Positions 50,801-59,800 of a stretch of 64,000 nucleotides of DNA are shown here, piece after piece. Each line of letters begins with the position of its first letter. Within the stretch, counting starts at the first letter, position 1. This DNA comes from Cladorhizidae sp. MBARI D1340-BT2 (taxonomy: Eukaryota > Porifera > Demospongiae > Poecilosclerida > Cladorhizidae). The stretch covers positions 10,363,622 through 10,427,621 of the forward strand of contig JAQNBH010000015.1 of the NCBI GenBank assembly GCA_028752905.1, written 5' to 3'. The notes under the pieces are model-generated. The model was given only the letters and a program-made list of their open reading frames with translations. It was not told where the DNA came from and did not search any database. The translations under genes and the position numbers were made by a program.

Positions 50801-53800
50801 TGTTTCAATCAATCAGGTCTAAATTATAATAACCTTCTCAATAAATCAACTTGAAATTGTACTGTCTTGGTTTCAACTACTTCAATCAAGAGTTGTTTGC
50901 TATTATATATTATGTCAACTGAGAGAACATGGTCTACTATTGAGTGGGTCATCAACACTTGCCATTTATGGTGCTAGCAGAGCATCAGCCATTTTCAATA
51001 CTAGCATGTGAAGGGGGGGACGATACCATTTTTTATACAAAGTGTTAAAAAAACACCCGTGGTTACGATTTGGGAGCTACATAGATTCTGCACACTTCAC
51101 AGTGAACTAGATATATCTCTCAAAAGATAGGTCTCTCTGTGTGCTCTCTTTGGATACCAAAAACTGTTGCATAGGCATAACCATGCCCGAGTTACATGCT
51201 GTCAAAGTTGGGGACCTCAAAACCTGACATGCCTAATTCCCCGCAGTTCTGGCTACTGGTTGGAAAGTGCTAGACAGTTGAAATTAGTGCCAGTGGCTAG
51301 AGACTACAATAAGGACTGTTTCATTACGCGCTAAAACATGAGCATGTGGTCAAGTACCTGGTTGAAACCTAAATTTCAATGTCTTAGCACTTTCCAGCTT
51401 TTTAGCTATTCAGCCGATATTAGCTCCTAAAAGACACTCTTGTACGCACCTTATGCGTGGGAGGGGAGGAGATAGAGAATTCCCTCTAATTTTATTTGCA
51501 CCGACGGATTTCTACCTTACCTTAGAGAAGGATTCAAGGCACGCTGGAAGTCTTTTTGGATTTAATTATCGGCTGGAAGCCATTTTAAGAAAGCTAAGAT
51601 GCTGCTTACAAGAGTTTTGGCTGGGTATGAGCTTTTGGGGGAAGGGATTGCCATCCACCATTTTTAAATACGAGTCAAATCAATAATTATAGAAGTGTAA
51701 CCCCCTCCCTAACTTCTTGTTAATAATACCTTTTTTTAACATACACACATGGATCACAATGAACTCTCAGTTGACATAACCTTCTCAATAATTAACTTGA
51801 AATTGTACTCTCTCGACATTTCGACTACATGCTACATGCTCTAGCCTTCATTGAAATGGATCACAAGTTGTTGACCAGGTTTTTGAAGGTACTGGTGCTG
51901 TTGACTACTGTCAAAGAGTATAAATGAACCGACTGTTCACTTCTTTTTGAGGAATAATTATTGAGCTGACAATCTTTACCATGAGTCAAGGAACATGGGT
52001 TGCTGCAATGATCTTCTGGTTGTACTATATATAGTTGTGATGAAAGGACTTTGGTATGCAAGGAATGTGTGGGTGATAACAGCAAATTATGGAAATTCGT
52101 AGTCCTACTGCCTACGAAAATTAAAAACTAGTTTAAAAGCTAATTATAAAATAGGTAAGGTGATCTCATGCAGGAAAACAAGCAAGACAGAGAAGAGGAA
52201 AGAGTTAGCTTCATGCTGAAGTACTTTCTCCAAGTTCAGAGAAGTGAACACAGCTTTGGCACCTTCCTAGTTACGTGTTCCTAGTTACGTGTGCTATATT
52301 GATGCCATTTTCTTCACCACTAGCTATTGCATAGCGATTTCTTGGTGAGCTAATTCTCTCTTTCCCAATCCGTCAAACTGTTGGTTTCCTAGAGAGAATT
52401 TCCCCCCCCCCCCCCCCCCCCCCCCCGTCTCTTTCAAGAACGGCCTAGCATTCCCATTCATAGCTTTTCAGCTGGCTTGTCTTCCGAAGTCAATTTCACA
52501 GCCAGTCACGCCAGCAAGAAATAATCCGTAGAGATCATCGAGTTCTACGAAAATATAATGACACGAAATATTTTCATACGAACTATTTTAATCTTCCAGA
52601 TTTACGGGAGATGATAGATCCTTCAAGATGGTTTGGGGGAAGGGGTAAAGCCTGCTGTGCTGGTAGAGTCTAAAATTAGCTGCAACTTCCATTTAGGATA
52701 TGCTACAGTAAGAAGCTGCCAAAGTCAATTTTAGCAAAATGAGCTTCGTCTTTTTGGTTTTTTTAAATTTTAGATCTGCCCACTTTAAACTAAAATTAGG
52801 GTCAAACTAAATACAGGCACACTACCTCATCTAGTAGAGGGTCATATTCTACTACGAGCCAACATCTGTTGACCTTAGCTTCTATGTAATTATAACACAC
52901 TTTCATAAGGTGCATATCAACAACCTACACTCTAGTTTGCCCTGCCATTATTGCGGTTTACCTACACTTGATTAAACATCACGCACATTAGTTACTAATC
53001 ACTGGGATGAGCTTACTGACTTGTCATCAGCCTTGACTTGATTATCCAGCTCAAACTTGTATTGAAAACCAGAGCATCCGCCATTCTCCACAGTGATTCT
53101 GAGCATGCTGTTCTTGTCCTCTCCACCAGTCACTTGCAGAAGCTGCTACAGTTAGAAAAAGTATCACAAGAGACAAGATCACATGACATATCAATACACC
53201 GCAAGGGCATGGGCTGATGGGTTGGGTATATGGGAAAGGTGGTCATGGTCGATTCATGATACCAGCGACACGACACATTGCAAAGCATCACTTTTTGGTG
53301 TGATGTTGTGACTATGGCAACGCATTGCATCGCTTGAATAAAACTGATTCTACTCGAGGGTCATTGGTGACGTCAGTCGCGTGTTTGAGCTTCAGCGAGA
53401 GAATGGAAGGTGAAAGGATGATCGAGACTGCGAGAAACTTACCTCGCACACAGGGGGCGTCTAACATGCCTGGAGAAGGTTTGTGGTGCTAATTCAGTTG
53501 TCCCTGTGTGGGGAAGTCGAACACAAACCATGCTTCTCTCCTCCTCCTCATGCAGACAGCTAAAAGCAAAGGCAGGTCGAGGGAGTAGCGACTGTCGCTT
53601 AACAATGTGTTGTGGATTTGGAACATCAGGGTTGAAGTTCATCATAACACCATATTGAACTCGTGTCATGAACAGCTAAAAGTGACGCAGCAGCTCGTCA
53701 TACTGTATGTTGCGAACTGCTCTTTAGAGTGTGCTATTGCAAATTCAATGGGAACCATGTGATCCATTGCTTACTTAACTCTTAGAACCCTAGCGGCCGG

Positions 53801-56800
53801 TTTTTCGGCCGATACGTAGAGGCGTATATACCCGAGCGGCCGATTTTCCGGCCGATCCCCCCCCCCTTTTTTGTGTTTTTTATCAATAAATATATTCAAC
53901 TTTGAACTTTGATGAACTTTTGAGTCATTTCCCACCCCAGGACCACAGGGTGGGAGGCATGCCCATATCAGGGAGCATAGGGTTCTAAGGGTTAAGAAAA
54001 TGGGCTAAACATACTTTGGTGAATACGAGTGCGTGGTGTGTGACCTGCACATAGAAATGTCACTGTTGAAGCTGACTGATTGAAGTGGCATGAGCTATCC
54101 CACGCACCTCACTATATCAAGCTTTCTGTGAGGCAAGTCATTTGGTGGGTGGCGTATGTATGAATTGCCCTCAGTTCTGATCCTGGAGTAGAACTCTCAA
54201 GTTGAAGTCCTGTTCCTCCATGGTAGGCAACCACAATGTGAAGAAGACTCGTGGAGACTCGTGGAGACTCCTGGATTAGCATCCAAGCACTAGTGTGGAC
54301 CACTTCCACCTTGCGAGATTGCTAATGTTCCAAGGTTTGGAAAGAGCAGGAAATTTCTCATAGAATCCTAGCTCTAGCCCCATAATCCTAGCTCTAGCCC
54401 TACTCTACGATTGGTCATGATCACACCCGTGAGCAGCTGTGAAAGGTAGTGCTGGGCAAATCGGAATTACTGAGAATGAACCAGTTTTGCGACGCTGGAT
54501 GATCACTGGCCTAGAAGCACTTGGGTTCTAAGTAAGCTCAATGGCACTGGCCTAGGAGCACTTGGGTTCTAAGTAAGCTCAATGGCACTGGCCTAGAAAC
54601 ACTTGGGTTCTAAGTAAGCTCAATGTCACTGGCCTAGAAGCACTTGGGTTCTAAGAAGCTCAATGGCACTGGCCTAGGAGCACTTGGGTTCTAAGTAAGC
54701 TCAATGACACTGGCCTAGGAGCACTTGGGTTCTAAGTAAGCTCAATGACACTGGCCTAGGAGCACTAAATGACACTGGCCTAGGAGCACTTGGGTTCTAA
54801 GTAAGCTCAATGACACTGGCCTAGGAGCACTTGGGTTCCAAGTAAGCTCAATGGCACTGGCCTAGGAGCACTTGGGTTCTAAGTAAGCTCAATGGCACTG
54901 GCCTAGGAGCACTTGGGTTCTAAGAAGCTCAATGGCACTGGCCTAGGAGCACTTGGGTTCTAAGTAAGCTCATGACACTGGCCTAGGAGCACTTGGGTTC
55001 TAAGTAAGCTCAATGACACTGGCCTAGGAGCACTTGGGTTCTAAGTAAGCTAATGACACTGGCCTAGGAGCACTTGGGTTCTAAGTAAGCTCAATGGCAC
55101 TGGCCTAGGAGCACTTGGGTTCTAAGTAAGCTCAATGGCACTGGCCTAGGAGCACTTGGGTTCCAAGTAAGCTCAATGTCACTGGCCTAGAAGCACTTGG
55201 GTTCCAAGTAAGCTCAATGTCACTGGCCTAGGAGCACTTGGGTTCTAAGTAAGCTCAATGGCACTGGCCTAGGAGCACTTGGGTTCTAAGAAGCTCAATG
55301 GCACTGGCCTAGGAGCACTTGGGTTCTAAGTAAGCTCAATGTCACTGGCCTAGAAGCACTTGGGTTCTAAGTAAGCTCAATGGCACTGGCCTAGAAGCAC
55401 TTGGGTTCTAAGTAAGCTCAATGTCACTGGCCTAGGAGCACTTGGGTTCTAAGTAAGCTCAATGGCACTGGCCTAGGAGCACTTGGGTTCTAAGTCAGCT
55501 CAATGGCACTGGCCTAGAAGCACTTGGGTTCTAAGTAAGCTCAATGTCACTGGCCTAGGAGCACTTGGGTTCTAAGTAAGCTCAATGACACTGGCCTAGG
55601 AGCACTTGGGTTCTAAGTAAGCTCAATGTCACTGGCCTAGAAGCACTTGGGTTCTAAGTAAGCTCAATGGCACTGGCCTAGGAGCACTTGGGTTCTAAGT
55701 AAGCTCAATGTCACTGGCCTAGAAGCACTTGGGTTCTAAGTAAGCTCAATGTCACTGGCCTAGGAGCACTTGGGTTCTAAGTAAGCTCAATGACACTGGC
55801 CTAGGAGCACTTGGGTTCTAAGTAAGCTCAATGGCACTGGCCTAGGAGCACTTGGGTTCTAAGTAAGCTCAATGACACTGGCCTAGAAGCACTTTGGTTC
55901 TAAGTAACCTCAATGTCACTGGCCTATAAGCACTTGGGTTCTAAGTAAGCTCAATGTCACTGGCCTAGGAGCACTTGGGTTCTAAGTAAGCTCAATGTCA
56001 CTGGCCTAGGAGCACTTGGGTTCTAAGTAAGCTCAATGTCACTGGCCTAGAAGCACTTGGGTTCTAAGTAAGCTCAATGGCACTGGCCTAGAAGCACTTG
56101 GGTTCTAAGTAAGCTCAATGGCACTGGCCTAGGAGCACTTGGGTTCTAAGTAAGCTCAATGTCACTGGCCTAGGAGCACTTGGGTTCTAAGTAAGCTCAA
56201 TGTCACTGGCCTAGAAGCACTTGGGTTCTAAGTAAGCTCAATGTCACTTGTCACTGGCCTAGGAGCACTTGGGTTCTAAGTAAGCTCAATGGCACTGGCC
56301 TAGGAGCACTTGGGTTCTAAGTAAGCTCAATGTCACTGGCCTAGGAGCACTTAGGTTCTAAGTAAGCTCAATGGCACTGGCCTAGGAGCACTTGGGTTCT
56401 AAGTAAGCTCAATGTCACTGGCCTAGGAGCACCTGGGTTCTAAGTAAGCTCAATGTCACTGGCCTAGGAGCACTTGGGTTCTAAGTAAGCTCAATGACAC
56501 TGGCCTAGGAGCACTTGGGTTCTAAGTAAGCTCAATGTCACTGGCCTAGGAGCACTTGGGTTCTAAGTAAGCTCAATGTCACTGGCCTAGGAGCACCTGG
56601 GTTCTAAGTAAGCTCAATGTCACTGGCCTAGGAGCACTTGGGTTCTAAGTGTCACTGGCCTAGGAGCACTTAGGTTCTAAGTAAGCTCAATGGCACTGGC
56701 CTAGGAGCACTTGGGTTCTAAGTAAGCTCAATGTCACTGGCCTAGGAGCACCTGGGTTCTAAGTAAGCTCAATGTCACTGGCCTAGGAGCACTTGGGTTC

Positions 56801-59800
56801 TAAGTAAGCTCAATGACACTGGCCTAGGAGCACTTGGGTTCTAAGTAAGCTCAATGTCACTGGCCTAGGAGCACTTGGGTTCTAAGTAAGCTCAATGTCA
56901 CTGGCCTAGAAGCACTTGGGTTCTAAGTAAGCTCAATGTCACTGGCCTAGGAGCACTTGGGTTCTAAGTAAGCTCAATGGCACTGGCCTAGGAGCACTTG
57001 GGTTCTAAGTAAGCTCAATGTCACTGGCCTAGGAGCACTTAGGTTCTAAGTAAGCTCAATGGCACTGGCCTAGGAGCACTTGGGTTCTAAGTAAGCTCAA
57101 TGTCACTGGCCTAGGAGCACCTGGGTTCTAAGTAAGCTCAATGTCACTGGCCTAGGAGCACTTGGGTTCTAAGTAAGCTCAATGACACTGGCCTAGGAGC
57201 ACTTGGGTTCTAAGTAAGCTCAATGTCACTGGCCTAGGAGCACTTGGGTTCTAAGTAAGCTCAATGTCACTGGCCTAGGAGCACCTGGGTTCTAAGTAAG
57301 CTCAATGTCACTGGCCTAGGAGCACTTGGGTTCTAAGTAAGCTCAATGTCACTGGCCTAGGAGCACTTAGGTTCTAAGTAAGCTCAATGGCACTGGCCTA
57401 GGAGCACTTGGGTTCTAAGTAAGCTCAATGTCACTGGCCTAGGAGCACCTGGGTTCTAAGTAAGCTCAATGTCACTGGCCTAGGAGCACTTGGGTTCTAA
57501 GTAAGCTCAATGACACTGGCCTAGGAGCACTTGGGTTCTAAGTAAGCTCAATGTCACTGGCCTAGGAGCACTTGGGTTCTAAGTAAGCTCAATGTCACTG
57601 GCCTAGGAGCACCTGGGTTCTAAGTAAGCTCAATGTCACTGGCCTAGGAGCACTTGGGTTCTAAGTAAGCTCATGACACTGGCCTAGGAGCACTTGGGTT
57701 CTCTAAGTAAGCTCAATGTCACTGGCCTAGGAGCACTTGGGTTCTAAGTAAGCTCAATGGCACTGGCCTAGGAGCACTTGGGTTCTAAGTAAGCTCAATG
57801 GCACTGGCCTAGAAGTACTTGGGTTCTAAGTAAGCTCAATGATCTACAATCAAAATGCAGTGATTGTCATCGCATGAACAGATTCCGAGCAGGCCGAGCA
57901 GATTTGGAGCAAGTGTGGAAAGTGTGGTGGCTTAGATGCCTTCAACAAAATGGAAAATCCTTCTACAGAAATGAGCTCTGATTTGATGCCTTGGACTCAA
58001 TGGTAGAATGATGTCATCAAGGAAGTTGAAGATACCAAAAATCAAGACAGCTGAAAGGCATCCTCATAAAAATCAGCAAAAACAACACCCTAAACAAGAT
58101 GAGCAACCTCAGTTGTTTGCAAGGATATGCATTTTATGTCGAGGCAGAGAAGGAGAGATAGGTACATGTACACTCTTTTAAGCATAAAACAATGCCTACC
58201 ACCAGTCTCTGGCCGAGATGCACCATAGTAGCAAGGCTAACTTCACCTGGAACCTCTGGCACCATGCACACAGACACCACCAGTTCTAGCAAGGCTAACT
58301 TCACCTGGAACCTCTGGCACCATGCACGCAGACAACAGCAGTTCTAGCAAGGCTAACTTCACCTGGAACCTCTGGCACCATGCACACAGACACCACCAGT
58401 TCTAGCAAGGCTAACTTCACCTGGAACCTCTGGCACCATGCACACAGACACCACCAGTTCTAGCAAGGCTAACTTCACCTGGAACCTCTGGCACCATGCA
58501 CACAGACACCAGCAGTTCTAGCAAGGCTAACTTCACCTGGAACCTCTGGCACCATGCACACAGACACCACCAGTTCTAGCAAGGCTAACTTTACCTGGAA
58601 CCTCTGGCACCATGCACGCAGACACCACCAGTTCTAGCAAGGCTAACTTTACCTGGAACCTCTGGCACCATGCACGCAGACACCACCAGTTCTAGCGGCT
58701 AACTTTACCTGGAACCTCTGGCACCATGCACGCAGACACCACCAGTTCTAGCAAGGCTAACTTTACCTGGAACCTCTGGCACCATGCACGCAGACACCAC
58801 CAGTTCTAGCAAGGCTAACTTTACCTGGAAACTCTGGCACCATGCACACAGACACCACCAGTTCTAGCAAGGCTAACTTCACCTGGAACCTCTGGCACCA
58901 TGCACGCAGACACCACCAGTTCTAGCAAGGCTAACTTCACCTGGAACCTCTGGCACCATGCACACAGACACCATCAGTTCTAGCAAGGCTAACTTCACCT
59001 GGAACCTCTGGCACCATGCACGCAGACACCAGCAGTTCTAGCAAGGCTAACTTCACCTGGAACCTCTGGCACCATGCACGCAGACACCAGCAGTTCTAGC
59101 AAGGCTAACTTCACCTGGAACCTCTGGCACCATGCACACAGACACCACCAGTTCTAGCAAGGCTAACTTTACCTGGAACCTCTGGCACCATGCACACAGA
59201 CACCACCAGTTCTAGCAAGGCTAACTTCACCTGGAACCTCTGGCACCATGCACACAGACACTACCAGTTCTAGCAAGGCTAACTTCAACTGGAACCTCTG
59301 GCACCATGCACACAGACACCACCAGTTCTAGCAAGGCTAACTTCACCTGGAACCTCTGGCACCATGCACACAGACACTACCAGTTCTAGCAAGGCTAACT
59401 TCACCTGGAACCTCTGGCACCATGCACACAGACACCACCAGTTCTAGCAAGGCTAACTTCACCTGGAACCTCTGGCACCATGCACACAGACACCACCAGT
59501 TCTAGCAAGGCTAACTTCACCTGGAACCTCTGGCACCATGCACACAGACACCACCAGTTCTAGCAAGGCTAACTTCACCTGGAACCTCTGGCACCATGCA
59601 CACAGACACCACCAGTTCTAGCAAGGCTAACTTCACCTGGAACCTCTGGCACCATGCACACAGACACCACCAGTTCTAGCAAGGCTAACTTCACCTGGAA
59701 CCTCTGGCACCATGCACACAGACACCACCAGTTCTAGCAAGGTTAACTTCACCTGGAACCTCTGGCACCATGCACACAGACACCAGCAGTTCTAGCAAGG

